Below, piece by piece: positions 1-8,326 of a DNA stretch of 64,000 nucleotides. Within the stretch, counting starts at the first letter, position 1. Each line of letters starts with the position of its first letter. The translations under genes and the position numbers were made by a program. Where the stretch lies: the NCBI RefSeq assembly GCF_001761385.1, contig NZ_CP017476.1:3523501-3587500 (forward strand). Reading direction: 5' to 3'. This DNA comes from Hydrogenophaga crassostreae (GTDB taxonomy: Bacteria; Pseudomonadota; Gammaproteobacteria; Burkholderiales; Burkholderiaceae_C). A model generated the notes under the pieces. It saw only the letters and a program-made list of their open reading frames with translations. It did no database searches and was not told the origin of the DNA.

Positions 1-258
1 ATGACGCTGCCCATGGCGCGCGACCTTGCGCAACACGGCATCCGGGTCTGCACGGTCGCGCCCGGTCTGTTCGCCACCCCGCTGCTCAAGGAACTGCCCG
101 AGCCCGTGCAGGAATCGCTCGCCAAGAGCATTCCATTTCCTCAGCGCCTTGGCAAGCCCGAAGAGTTTGCCCAACTGGCCGCCCATATCGTGAGCAACGG
201 CCATCTGAACGGCGAGGTGATCCGTCTGGACGGCGCACTGCGCATGGCCCCCCGTTGA
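1..258 (+). CDS. SDR-family dehydrogenase, 3' end only
   Basis: This is the C-terminal 85 residues of a short-chain dehydrogenase/reductase; the start lies outside the window. The visible part has the typical SDR second half: V-APGLFATPLL after the central sheet, a KPEEFAQLAAHIVSN helix and the terminal GEVIRLDGALRM strand. The pattern resembles 3-hydroxyacyl-CoA dehydrogenase type 2 (HSD17B10-like) enzymes of acyl-CoA or aromatic acid degradation. The catalytic YxxxK is not in the window. It is followed 49 bp later by an acyl-CoA thioesterase on the same strand, which fits a CoA-thioester catabolic operon. The SDR assignment is secure; the substrate is inferred. Confidence 0.8.
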   Translation: MTLPMARDLAQHGIRVCTVAPGLFATPLLKELPEPVQESLAKSIPFPQRLGKPEEFAQLAAHIVSNGHLNGEVIRLDGALRMAPR

Positions 259-307
259 TCCCCATGGCCAACCCCATCTGAAAACCCACGCTCGAAAGAC
301 CTTGTCG

Positions 308-727
308 ATGACCAAAACAGTGATTTACGAAGTCGAGGTGATGTTTGGCGATTGCGATCCCGCCGGCATCGTCTTCTTTCCCAATTTTTCGAAGTGGATG
401 GATGCGTCCTCGCTGAACTTCTTTGTCAAGTGTGGTGTGCCGCCATGGCGCGAACTTGTGAAGACCACCGGCATCATCGGCACACCGCTGCTGGAGATCA
501 ACACCAAGTTCATGAAACCCGCCACCTACGGCGAGCGGCTGCAGATATACACCAGCGTCACCGAGTGGCGTGAAAAGGTGCTGATCCACAAGCACGTGGT
601 TCAACGGGGCGACACCGTGTTGTGTGAAGGCACCGAAACCCGCGCCTTCTGCATGCGCGACCCCGCCAACCCGGACCGCATCAAGGCCATACCCATTCCC
701 GAAGACATCCGGGCAAAGTGCTCGTAA
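308..727 (+). CDS. 4-hydroxybenzoyl-CoA-type acyl-CoA thioesterase
   Basis: A 139-residue hot-dog-fold thioesterase. The N-terminus carries the 4-HBT active-site motif GDCDPAGIVFFPNF, where the Asp of the DP pair is the catalytic carboxylate in the Pseudomonas enzyme family. The length is normal for the family. A TTG at 302 is in frame, but ATG 308 is preferred because the protein then begins directly at the first beta strand (TKTVIYEVEV). It would hydrolyse an aromatic or short acyl-CoA ester in the cytoplasm. It sits between an SDR and a tannase-family esterase, suggesting a role in hydroxycinnamate or hydroxybenzoate breakdown; the exact substrate is unknown. Confidence 0.85.
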   Translation: MTKTVIYEVEVMFGDCDPAGIVFFPNFSKWMDASSLNFFVKCGVPPWRELVKTTGIIGTPLLEINTKFMKPATYGERLQIYTSVTEWREKVLIHKHVVQRGDTVLCEGTETRAFCMRDPANPDRIKAIPIPEDIRAKCS

Positions 728-766
728 ATCTGCCCCGCTCCTTCTCGGTCGCCAACTGGAGACACC

Positions 767-2476
767 ATGACGAACATCCCAGGCAAACTGACCTTCGGCG
801 CCGCTTCCATGGTGCTCCTGAGCGCCTGCGCACATGGCCCGGCAAACGATGCCCCCGCCCTTGCGGCCGCCAGGGGCGCCACACTGCAGCAATGTGAAAT
901 ATTGGCCAGCCGGTTCAGCGCTGCCAACACGGTGATCGAATCCGCCGTTTCGGTCGGGGCCGGCGAGCTGAAACAGGCCGGGCAGCCCATCGCCGCCCAC
1001 TGCCTGGTGATGGGGCAAATGCATGCCCGACAAGGCACCGACGGCCAGACCTATGCCATCGGCTTTGAAATGCGCTTGCCCAAAGACTGGGCGGGCCGCT
1101 TTTACTACCAGGCCAACGGGGGCCTGGACGGCAGCGTCAAAACCGCAGACGGCGCGCTCCCTGGTGGCCAGCTGACGGGTGCATTGAAACAGGGTTTTGC
1201 CGTCATCAGCTCTGACGCAGGCCACACCGGCAAACAAACCGTGCCCTTCGGTGCCGAGCCTCAAGCGCGCCTGGACTACGGCTACCAGGCTGTGGCCAAA
1301 CTCACACCCATGGCCAAAGCGCTGATCGCATCGGCCTACGGCAAGGCCCCCGACCGCTCCTACATTGGCGGCTGCTCCAACGGCGGGCGCCACGCCATGG
1401 TCGCCGCCTCGCGTTTGACCGATGCCTACGACGGCTACCTGGTCGGTGCGCCGGGCTACCAACTGCCACTGGCCGCGCTGGCGCAAATCCGCAGCGCCCA
1501 GATCTGGGCGCCACTGGCCATGCCGGGCGCCACCGTGCCCCACCCGATGGTGCCCAACGTCAAACTGCCCGATCTGGGCTCGGCCTTTACCAGCGCCGAA
1601 CGCACCACGTTGTCTCAGGCCCTGCTGACCAGGTGCGATGCGCTCGATGGCGCCAAAGACGGCCTGATCCATGACGTGCAGGCTTGCCAGAGAAGCTTCA
1701 AGCTCGACACCGACGTGGCCACCTGCGAAGGCGCGCGCAATGGCCAATGCCTGACGGCAGACCAGAAGTTGGCCATTGGCCAGATTTTTGGCGGTGTGCA
1801 CACCCCCGCAGGCAAGCGGATCTACTCGCCCTTCCCCCTGGATGCCGGCGTGTCCGGTGACAACTGGGCCACCTGGAAATTCGTCAATGCGCTGGCACTC
1901 GACCCGCTGGCCGCTGGTGCCGTGTTCAGCGCGCCTCCAGGCCGCGTTGACCCCGTGAAAGACGATACCGATGCCCGCCTGGCCCTGTTCAGCGCCACCA
2001 CCGATGTCTACAAAGAATCGGCCCTGGCACTGATGACGCCCCCCGGTCATGAAAACCCGGCGTACATGGGCGCACTGGCCCAACGAGGCGGCAAACTCAT
2101 TGCCTTCCATGGCGTGAGCGACCCCATCTTCTCGGCCGAAGACACCCGCGCCTGGGTGGAACGCGCAGGCCAGATTCCTGGCGCCAGTGGTGCCATCCGC
2201 TACTTCCCGGTGCCCGGCATGAACCATTGCTCGGGCGGCCCGGCCACCGACCAGTTCGACTTGCTCGGCCCGTTGGTGAAGTGGGTGGAGGAAGGCGTGG
2301 CCCCACAAGCCGTTTTGGCCACTGCCCGTGGCGCTGCCAATGCAGGTGGCGCGAACGAAGCGCTGCCCGCCAACTGGTCGGCCAACCGCACCCGCCCACT
2401 TTGCGCCTACCCCACGGTGGCGACCTACAACGGTCAGGGCTCCATCGAAAGCGCCTCCAGTTTCACCTGTCGCTGA
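767..2476 (+). CDS. Tannase/feruloyl esterase family lipoprotein
   Basis: A 569-residue alpha/beta-hydrolase of the tannase/feruloyl esterase family (PF07519). The first 20 residues form a lipoprotein signal ending LLSACAHG, so the protein is probably anchored to the cell envelope facing the periplasm. The nucleophile motif GGCSNGGRHA lies near residue 205. The C-terminal GMNHCSGG supplies the catalytic His, and the Cys in the two motifs can form the disulfide typical of the family. Such enzymes split esters of gallate, ferulate or other hydroxycinnamates, or act on MHET-like aromatic esters. The following flavin reductase and acyl-CoA dehydrogenase are on the same strand and could process the released acid. 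The family is clear; the substrate is not. Confidence 0.88.
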   Translation: MTNIPGKLTFGAASMVLLSACAHGPANDAPALAAARGATLQQCEILASRFSAANTVIESAVSVGAGELKQAGQPIAAHCLVMGQMHARQGTDGQTYAIGFEMRLPKDWAGRFYYQANGGLDGSVKTADGALPGGQLTGALKQGFAVISSDAGHTGKQTVPFGAEPQARLDYGYQAVAKLTPMAKALIASAYGKAPDRSYIGGCSNGGRHAMVAASRLTDAYDGYLVGAPGYQLPLAALAQIRSAQIWAPLAMPGATVPHPMVPNVKLPDLGSAFTSAERTTLSQALLTRCDALDGAKDGLIHDVQACQRSFKLDTDVATCEGARNGQCLTADQKLAIGQIFGGVHTPAGKRIYSPFPLDAGVSGDNWATWKFVNALALDPLAAGAVFSAPPGRVDPVKDDTDARLALFSATTDVYKESALALMTPPGHENPAYMGALAQRGGKLIAFHGVSDPIFSAEDTRAWVERAGQIPGASGAIRYFPVPGMNHCSGGPATDQFDLLGPLVKWVEEGVAPQAVLATARGAANAGGANEALPANWSANRTRPLCAYPTVATYNGQGSIESASSFTCR

Positions 2477-2511
2477 GTCGCGCCGCAAAACCCGATCGCA
2501 CGAGGGAACAC

Positions 2512-3195
2512 ATGTACTACGAACCCGGCAAAACACCCCACGGACTGCCACACGATCCGTTCAAGTCCTGCGTGATCCCCCGCCCGATTGGCTGGATCTC
2601 CACGGTCGATACCCAGGGGCAAGACAACCTGGCACCGTACAGCCAGTTCCAGAACGTGACCTTCGATCCGCCCATCGTCATGTTCAGCGCCAACCAGACC
2701 ACCCAGGGTGAGCGAAAAGACTCGGTGCGCAATGCCGAGCAAACCGGGCAGTTCGTCTGGAACATGGCCACCTATGCTTTGCGCGATGCGGTCAATATCA
2801 GCGCCGAAGAGCTGCCCCACGGGATCGACGAGTTCGAGCGCGCCGGGCTGGAGAAGCTGCCCAGTCGCCTGGTCAAACCCAAGCGCGTCAAGGGCTCACC
2901 GATTCAATTTGAGTGCGAATACCTCAACACCCTGCGCTTCCCGGGCACGCCACCCATGGGCACGGTCGATGTGGTGTTCGGTCGCGTGGTGGCCATTCAC
3001 ATCGACGATGAAGTGATCAACGACCAAGGTCTGGTCGACGTGCTCAAGATCCAGCCGCTGGCCCGCATGGGCTACTACGACTACACCTACGTCGACAACC
3101 AGTTCCGGATGGTGATCCCTGGCAACAGCAAGGCTTTGCTGGCTGGTCTGGAAGGCTCGCCAGACAAGGCTGCGCAAGCAACCCCTGAGCGTTGA
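2512..3195 (+). CDS. Flavin reductase-like FMN-binding split-barrel protein
   Basis: A 227-residue protein with a flavin-reductase-like split barrel (PF01613 type). The hallmark PRPIGWISTVD lies near residues 24-34 and is followed by NLAPYSQFQNVTFDPPIVMFS, which contacts FMN in this family. ATG 2512 is chosen because the open frame further upstream is antisense-like and has no homology. It lies 35 bp after the esterase gene. Members of this group reduce FMN or are of unknown function and often sit beside aromatic catabolic genes. No partner monooxygenase is seen in the window. Confidence 0.8.
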   Translation: MYYEPGKTPHGLPHDPFKSCVIPRPIGWISTVDTQGQDNLAPYSQFQNVTFDPPIVMFSANQTTQGERKDSVRNAEQTGQFVWNMATYALRDAVNISAEELPHGIDEFERAGLEKLPSRLVKPKRVKGSPIQFECEYLNTLRFPGTPPMGTVDVVFGRVVAIHIDDEVINDQGLVDVLKIQPLARMGYYDYTYVDNQFRMVIPGNSKALLAGLEGSPDKAAQATPER

Positions 3196-3272
3196 ACCAC
3201 CCAACCCCGGTCAACATCTCCAGCCCCTGAAGGCCGGTCTCTTCTTTCAACATTTTCTCGACGCCATCGCAC

Positions 3273-4979
3273 GTGAATCACTTTCAACCCCCCACCGACG
3301 ACATGTTCTTCATCCTGCAACAGGTGCTCCAGGCGCCTGAGCAGCTGCGCGGCCTGCCTGCTTACGGCGAGTTCGACGCGGACCTGATGCAGCAAGTACT
3401 GGAAGAAGCAGGCAAGTTCGTGGGCGAGGTCATCGCGCCGCTGAACCGCGAGGGCGACGAGATCGGGGCTCAGTTCAACAACGGCACCGTCACTACGCCG
3501 CCTGGCTTCCGGGAGGCTTACCAGGCTTTCTGGCAAGCGGGGTGGCCCGCCCTGTCGGCGGCCGGAGAGGATGGCGGTCAAGGTTTGCCTGCCGTGCTCG
3601 AAGCCATGCTCTACGAAAACCTGAGCGCCGCCAACCATGGCTGGACCATGGCACCCGGCTTGCTGCACGGCGCTTACGAATGCATCAAACACCACGGCAG
3701 CGACACGCTGAAGGCACGCTACCTGGAAAAAGTGGCCACTGGCGAGTGGTTGGCCACCATGTGCCTGACCGAGCCCCATGCGGGTTCCGACTTGGGTCTG
3801 GTGCGCACGAAGGCCGTTCCACAAGCCGATGGCCGCTACCTCTTGAGCGGCACCAAAATTTTCATCTCCGGAGGCGAACACGACCTGACCGACAACATCG
3901 TCCACCTGGTGCTGGCGCGCCTGCCCGAAGCGCCTCCCGGGCCCAAAGGTTTGTCGCTGTTCCTCGTCCCCAAGTTCTATGAAGATGGAACCAGAAGCGC
4001 CGTGGCTTGCGAACGCATTGAAGAAAAAATGGGCCTGCACGGCAGTCCCACCTGCGTGATGCGCTTCGACGAGGCCGCCGGCTGGATGGTGGGCGAACCG
4101 GGCAAGGGGCTCAACGCCATGTTCGTGATGATGAATGCGGCCCGCCTGCATGTGGGCCTGCAGGGCATCGGCCTGCTGGAGGCTGCCTGGCAAAAGGCCG
4201 ACGCCTATGCGCAGGAACGCCAGCAGATGCGCGCCCCCGGCAGCCCCAGCAAGGCAGGTCAGGCCGACCCGATTCAGAAACACCCCGCCATGCGCCGCAT
4301 TCTGGATGCACAGCGCGCCTGGATAGACGCCGGCCGTGTGCTCGCCTACCGCACCGCGCTGGAGCTGGATGTCATCAAACACCACCCAGATCCGGCCAAA
4401 CGCGAAACCGCCAACCGCTGGTGCACCCTGGTCACGCCCGTTCTCAAAGCCGCCTGGACCGACCAGGCCTTCACCGGCGCCAGCGCTTGCCTTCAGGTCT
4501 TTGGTGGCCACGGTTATGTGCGCGAATGGGGCATCGAGCAGCATGTGCGCGACGCGCGGGTGGCCATGATTTATGAAGGCACCAACGAAATTCAGGCCAT
4601 TGACCTGCTGGTGCGCAAGGTGCTGCCCGATGGCGCCAAGAGCTTGCTCACTTTGCTGAATGAACTCGCGGCCGACCTGCCCGCAGGCAGTGCCGTGGCT
4701 GCCGCAGCCCTGCAGCAGTTCACCAACTTCACCCGCGAGCAGTTGCTGGTGCAAACCCAGGCAGCCGGAGCCTCACCCGAACTGCCTTACTGGCTCGCCG
4801 ATGATTTCCTGCGCGCACTGGCCCTGTTGTTGATGGCATGGGCATGGGAGCGCATAGCCCATACGCCCGGGGCCGATGTGGTCAGGTGGCGGGCCGCACA
4901 AAACGGCTTCTGGCGGTGGGTGTGGCCGGAATTCGAAATGCGTATGGCCATGATGCAGGCTTCGCTGTCGCCAGCATGA
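3273..4979 (+). CDS. Acyl-CoA dehydrogenase
   Basis: A 568-residue FAD-dependent acyl-CoA dehydrogenase of the longer (AidB/FadE-like) class. Visible features are the FAD/substrate middle domain with CLTEPHAGSDLG and the GTKIFISGGEHD strand. A large C-terminal helical domain contains GGHGYVREWGIEQHVRDAR and AMIYEGTNEIQ, in which the Glu of YEGT is the expected base. GTG 3273 is the likely start; an in-frame ATG at 3303 would remove ten residues. It introduces the 2,3-double bond into an acyl-CoA, passing electrons to ETF. Together with the thioesterase and SDR it suggests side-chain or ring-derived acyl-CoA oxidation. Confidence 0.88.
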   Translation: MNHFQPPTDDMFFILQQVLQAPEQLRGLPAYGEFDADLMQQVLEEAGKFVGEVIAPLNREGDEIGAQFNNGTVTTPPGFREAYQAFWQAGWPALSAAGEDGGQGLPAVLEAMLYENLSAANHGWTMAPGLLHGAYECIKHHGSDTLKARYLEKVATGEWLATMCLTEPHAGSDLGLVRTKAVPQADGRYLLSGTKIFISGGEHDLTDNIVHLVLARLPEAPPGPKGLSLFLVPKFYEDGTRSAVACERIEEKMGLHGSPTCVMRFDEAAGWMVGEPGKGLNAMFVMMNAARLHVGLQGIGLLEAAWQKADAYAQERQQMRAPGSPSKAGQADPIQKHPAMRRILDAQRAWIDAGRVLAYRTALELDVIKHHPDPAKRETANRWCTLVTPVLKAAWTDQAFTGASACLQVFGGHGYVREWGIEQHVRDARVAMIYEGTNEIQAIDLLVRKVLPDGAKSLLTLLNELAADLPAGSAVAAAALQQFTNFTREQLLVQTQAAGASPELPYWLADDFLRALALLLMAWAWERIAHTPGADVVRWRAAQNGFWRWVWPEFEMRMAMMQASLSPA

Positions 4980-5015
4980 TCGCCAAATGCGCAGGCCGCG
5001 CTATGCTCCGTCTCC

Positions 5016-5537
5016 ATGTCCGCACCCAAGTCAACACGCGCTCCAAGCAAGCCCAAAGCCCCCAGATCAGGCGCTGTGGCGACCCCTGCACCAGTGGCCA
5101 CGGCTGAGCCCCCGCTGAACACCAGCTACCTGGAGTCGCTTCTGGGCTACAACGCACGGCGGGCAGCCCTGGCAGTGATCTCGGTTTTTCTTAAACGCAT
5201 GGCGCCATTCGGGCTGAAACCGGTGGAGTTTTCGGTGCTCACGCTGATTGCCCACAACCCCGGTATCACTTCGCGCCAGACCTGTTCGGCACTCGACATC
5301 CTGCCGCCCAATCTGGTGGGCATCATCAAAAGCCTTGACCAGCGCGGCCTGATCGTTCGAAAGGCCCACCCGACCGACGGTCGGGCCCAGGGGCTCCACC
5401 TGTCCGCTCATGGTCGGCGCCTGCAGCATGAGGCACAGCTGACGGCCACTGCGCTGGAGCACGATGCCGCACATGCCTTGACACCCGGCGAGCTCGACAA
5501 GCTCAAAGCTTTGCTGCGCAAGGTCTACCAAAACTGA
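5016..5537 (+). CDS. MarR-family transcriptional regulator
   Basis: A 173-residue winged-helix regulator. After a basic, Pro/Ala-rich tail of about 30 residues comes a MarR core: dimerisation helix SYLESLLGYNARRAALAV, recognition helix region NPGITSRQTCSALDILPPNLVGIIKSL and the wing with RKAHPTDGRAQGLHLS. MarR proteins near hydroxycinnamate and benzoyl-CoA genes often sense the CoA thioester and repress the catabolic operon. It is encoded 36 bp after the acyl-CoA dehydrogenase on the same strand, so control of the genes at 1-4979 is a reasonable inference. Confidence 0.85.
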   Translation: MSAPKSTRAPSKPKAPRSGAVATPAPVATAEPPLNTSYLESLLGYNARRAALAVISVFLKRMAPFGLKPVEFSVLTLIAHNPGITSRQTCSALDILPPNLVGIIKSLDQRGLIVRKAHPTDGRAQGLHLSAHGRRLQHEAQLTATALEHDAAHALTPGELDKLKALLRKVYQN

Positions 5538-5546
5538 CGCCAGCAC

Positions 5547-5564
5547 TTGCATTGGCAGATGCAA
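5547..5564. promoter_or_regulatory. Inverted repeat, candidate operator
   Basis: TTGCAT-TGGCAG-ATGCAA is a perfect 6+6 bp dyad with a 6-bp spacer, lying between the MarR stop codon and the HxlR-like gene. Its size and symmetry fit a dimeric winged-helix regulator. A GGGG-TATG-CCCC hairpin follows at 5567-5578. Binding by either neighbouring regulator is inferred only. Confidence 0.45.
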
Positions 5565-5700
5565 TCGGGGTATGCCCCAAGGCATGAAACGGGCAGAAGG
5601 GGGCACCATGGGGGCGGGAGCCAAAATGGCGTTGCAGCCCGACGTCAGCCCGAAAAAGAAGACACTGCCCCAAACAGGGCTGCCGCAGGAGACGCCCACC

Positions 5701-6045
5701 ATGAGTGCCCAAGACAACCCCGCTGCCACCCAGCTTTTTTCATTGCTGGAATCGCGCTATGCGATCCGGGTCTTGCGAGCGCTGTCTGACGGCCACCCGC
5801 AAACCTTTCGCCTGCTGCAAGACAGCGTAGGCGGCGTCACACCCAACACACTCAACACCCGACTCAAAGCCTTGCGCGCGGCGTTGCTGGTGGAACACTC
5901 TGGCGACGGTTACCGCCTGACCCACCAAGGGCATGATCTGGCCCGCCGCCTGGGCGAAGTGCAAAGCTTTGCGGCCAAATGGGCGCAGCATCAGGCGCGT
6001 TCAACCGTGTTGTCGATGCACACGCCTGCCCAGCCCAGCCTCTGA
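5701..6045 (+). CDS. HxlR-like winged-helix regulator
   Basis: A 114-residue protein with a single winged-helix domain resembling the HxlR family: SLLESRYAIRVLRALSDG, then GGVTPNTLNTRLKALRAA as recognition helix and VEHSGDGYRLTHQGHDL as wing. ATG 5701 is chosen over the in-frame upstream ATG at 5572 because homology begins there and CAGGAG lies just upstream. No effector domain is present. The dyad at 5547-5564 is a possible autoregulatory site. Confidence 0.75.
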   Translation: MSAQDNPAATQLFSLLESRYAIRVLRALSDGHPQTFRLLQDSVGGVTPNTLNTRLKALRAALLVEHSGDGYRLTHQGHDLARRLGEVQSFAAKWAQHQARSTVLSMHTPAQPSL

Positions 6046-6095
6046 AACAAGCCAGTCGGGCTTTGGTTGGTCGCTGCGGAGACCACCCTCGCCCC

Positions 6096-6767
6096 CTAAG
6101 AAAGGTCCATCGCGTAGCGCTTGGGGTTGCCGCGTTCGACATACACCCGAACCAATGATTGCCCCGCGCGTTCGGTAGGGTCTTCCCAAAGCATTTCGCT
6201 CGTGAACAGATGCCGCTTCCCGGATAGGGGATCGATCCAATGGGCGTGCACGCGCCATGGATGGCGGTTGTTCAATGTGGTGCCGGCATCTGGTTCAACC
6301 TTATCGAACGTGGCCAGCACCAGGTCGCCTGTCTCGCTCAACCTCGCCAGTTTCCGCCCGTAGAACCACTTGGCGGTGCCAAAGCCCACCCCCACCAGAA
6401 AGAACACCGTTCCCACCACGCCCGCGATGCTGGCGATGCCCCACAGCTCAAAAAACCCATTCACCCGCGCCTCGCTCGGGTTCGCCGGGTCAAAGAACAC
6501 CGTCACCGGTTCGCCGACCCGGTAGGCGGCTGGGGCGCTGGCCACGCTGGAGGTGAAATCGATCACCGCCCCAGAGGGTGTTTCAAACCGCACGAGGGGC
6601 TTATAGGTGGTTGACGACACCTTTTTCGTCGACACCACCAGTTCGGTCACCACGCCAGGGGCCATCTGGGCTCGATCCAGGAACCGCTGGGTATGCATAA
6701 AAAACCCGATGCCCACGGCAATGGCCACCACACCGATCAGGCCCAGCACCCAAGCAAACCATTTCAT
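6096..6767 (-). CDS. DUF3592-type membrane protein
   Basis: A 223-residue protein beginning MKWFAWVLGLIGVVAIAVG, a first membrane segment. It continues with a DUF3592-like beta-rich domain (ELVVSTKKVSSTTYKPLVRFETP and AYRVGEPVTVFFDPANPSEARVNGF) and a second membrane segment (WGIASIAGVVGTVFFLVGVGFG). The C-terminal 75 residues form a soluble domain. ATG 6767 is preceded by AAGGGG on the minus strand; the open frame extends further upstream but without homology. Function is unknown; the family is widespread in Proteobacteria. It stands alone and converges with the HxlR-like gene. Confidence 0.75.
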   Translation of the reverse strand: MKWFAWVLGLIGVVAIAVGIGFFMHTQRFLDRAQMAPGVVTELVVSTKKVSSTTYKPLVRFETPSGAVIDFTSSVASAPAAYRVGEPVTVFFDPANPSEARVNGFFELWGIASIAGVVGTVFFLVGVGFGTAKWFYGRKLARLSETGDLVLATFDKVEPDAGTTLNNRHPWRVHAHWIDPLSGKRHLFTSEMLWEDPTERAGQSLVRVYVERGNPKRYAMDLS

Positions 6768-6949
6768 TTCAACCCCTTGTTGGCGCCTGCACAGGCACCG
6801 AAATCGAATCCTGCAAACATTGCAAGGCCGCAGCGTTGATTCACCGGCCAGCAAGAGCCCGTCACGCGCTGTCATCCCTTCCGTGCAACTGCGTTCACGG
6901 ATCATCCGACCCTGCGGATGGTTGGCCAGCCAGCGCGTCGCCAATCTTT

Positions 6950-7222
6950 TCAGGGGCCGCTATCGCGATCGCCCCGCGGTGATCCAAACACCTGATGCTG
7001 CAGCACATCCAACGATAAATCAAAGGTCACCAGGTTCTTGTCTTGTCTGACAGCTGGTTTTTTCGCGGGCTTGCCCGAGGGCACAACCAGCGCCGAGACT
7101 TGGTGGACCTTCGCCAGCTTTTCCCGAGGGTTCGGGGCGGGCACAGCGCCAAAGGACACGCATGCGATCAAGCCCGCCAGCACAGCAGTGGCAATGCCAT
7201 GGCGTCCCGTCAAGGGCGTCAT
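6950..7222 (-). CDS. Small putative secreted protein
   Basis: A 90-residue candidate that begins with a plausible signal peptide (GIATAVLAGLIACVSFGAVP), followed by a Lys-rich segment (SGKPAKKPAVRQDKNLV). No family is recognised. The start at 7222 is chosen because it places the hydrophobic stretch at the N-terminus. It could also be a chance frame in a 660-bp stretch without other genes. Confidence 0.35.
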   Translation of the reverse strand: MTPLTGRHGIATAVLAGLIACVSFGAVPAPNPREKLAKVHQVSALVVPSGKPAKKPAVRQDKNLVTFDLSLDVLQHQVFGSPRGDRDSGP

Positions 7223-7426
7223 GGTGTGGAGGCGGTGTCGAGTATGGGCATGGGCACAGAATCGCGCCTTAGCTCCGGGGCTGTCAAACCATGCCTCTCC
7301 GACGAATGCCCTCGGCTGGGCGGCAAGGTGGCTTGCACGGCATCCGTTCCACCAGGGCCGTGAACCCAAAGCACACCGGCATTCTTGGGGCATGACAATC
7401 ACCACCCGCCGATCGAGGTTCCCGGT

Positions 7427-7861
7427 TTAAAACGACGGCTTGAGAATCACCAGGAACGCAATCAGCCCGGCCACCGTCACCGTGAAGGCCGGGCTGAGCC
7501 TCAGCCATGGGTGACCATCAGCGCCTTGATACGGCTCCAGACGGCGGCGCAAGGTTCCAGACAAAATGCCGTGCAAACCCGACAACACAAGCACAATCGC
7601 GAATTTCAGCGTCAGCCAGACGGCACCGAACCAGGACCCGAGCATCGCCAAACTGATGCCAAACGCCCATACAGCCAACATGGCTGGCACTGTGACCCGG
7701 CGATCCCAGCGCTGAACCGCTTGCCCCCAACACCGCTCCTGTGGCGAGAGCTCGACTCCGGCGGGCTGCCAGACGCGCAATGCCACCCCGAGCATCAGCA
7801 GCCCACCGACCCATGCAAAGGCAGCGGCCAGGTGAAGGCCCTTGATCCAGAGGTAGGTCAC
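7427..7861 (-). CDS. CopD/HemJ-like four-helix membrane protein
   Basis: A 144-residue integral membrane protein with four predicted helices. It starts TYLWIKGLHLAAAFAWVGGL, with the conserved first-helix His of the CopD/HemJ superfamily. A second His occurs in VLSGLHGILSG in the third helix. These paired His suggest haem or copper handling in the inner membrane. Its start overlaps the stop of the preceding DUF3817 gene by four bases, so the two are translationally coupled. The precise role (HemJ-type oxidase or CopD-like transporter) cannot be decided. Confidence 0.7.
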   Translation of the reverse strand: MTYLWIKGLHLAAAFAWVGGLLMLGVALRVWQPAGVELSPQERCWGQAVQRWDRRVTVPAMLAVWAFGISLAMLGSWFGAVWLTLKFAIVLVLSGLHGILSGTLRRRLEPYQGADGHPWLRLSPAFTVTVAGLIAFLVILKPSF

Positions 7862-8196
7862 GACTGGGCCTCGCCCAATGCAAGCGGGATTTCAGTCGCC
7901 ACAGCAGCGTTGCGCAGCATCCGGCAGCTGTAAAAACCGCCCAGGGGAAGGCAGGCCGCCGCCAACAGTTTCCAGGCCACATGTCCGGTGAGTTCCTGTG
8001 CGGCCACCCGGTTGACCAGGGTCCAGCAAAAGCCCAGAAACACCAACCCATGGGCAGGCCCCATGACGGCCACACCCAGTCCAAAACCGGCCAGGTGTTT
8101 GAGCGGAACAGCCACCAGCAACAAGAGCAGCAAAGTAGACGCCTCCAACAGGCACAAGGAGCTCAGGCGAAAGTGGCGGCGGGGGGTGGAAGGCAT
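7858..8196 (-). CDS. DUF3817 membrane protein
   Basis: A 112-residue protein matching the DUF3817 pattern: E-x-x-T-LLLLLLVAVPLKH, a central GPAHGLVFLGF with the conserved His, and a final LPLGGFYSCRML. Three membrane helices are expected. It is the first gene of a two-gene minus-strand operon with the CopD/HemJ-like gene and diverges from the GlxA-type regulator 131 bp away. Function is unknown. Confidence 0.8.
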   Translation of the reverse strand: MPSTPRRHFRLSSLCLLEASTLLLLLLVAVPLKHLAGFGLGVAVMGPAHGLVFLGFCWTLVNRVAAQELTGHVAWKLLAAACLPLGGFYSCRMLRNAAVATEIPLALGEAQS

Positions 8197-8326
8197 GCAG
8201 GGTTCCCGAAAAAATCGAAAGCGACAACCTCATTCTTTCTTTCCCCGGTGAAAAACGAAAGTGGCCAGATTGACAATGAACGCCTGTTTTCCGCCAAAAT
8301 GGGGACTCCAATCCATTCTTGCGCCC

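Noticed and set aside
86..2551. Long open frame (821 codons) on the minus strand
   Set aside because: It is antisense to the thioesterase and esterase genes; its protein is low-complexity Gly/Ala/Arg/His without homology, typical of a shadow frame in GC-rich DNA.
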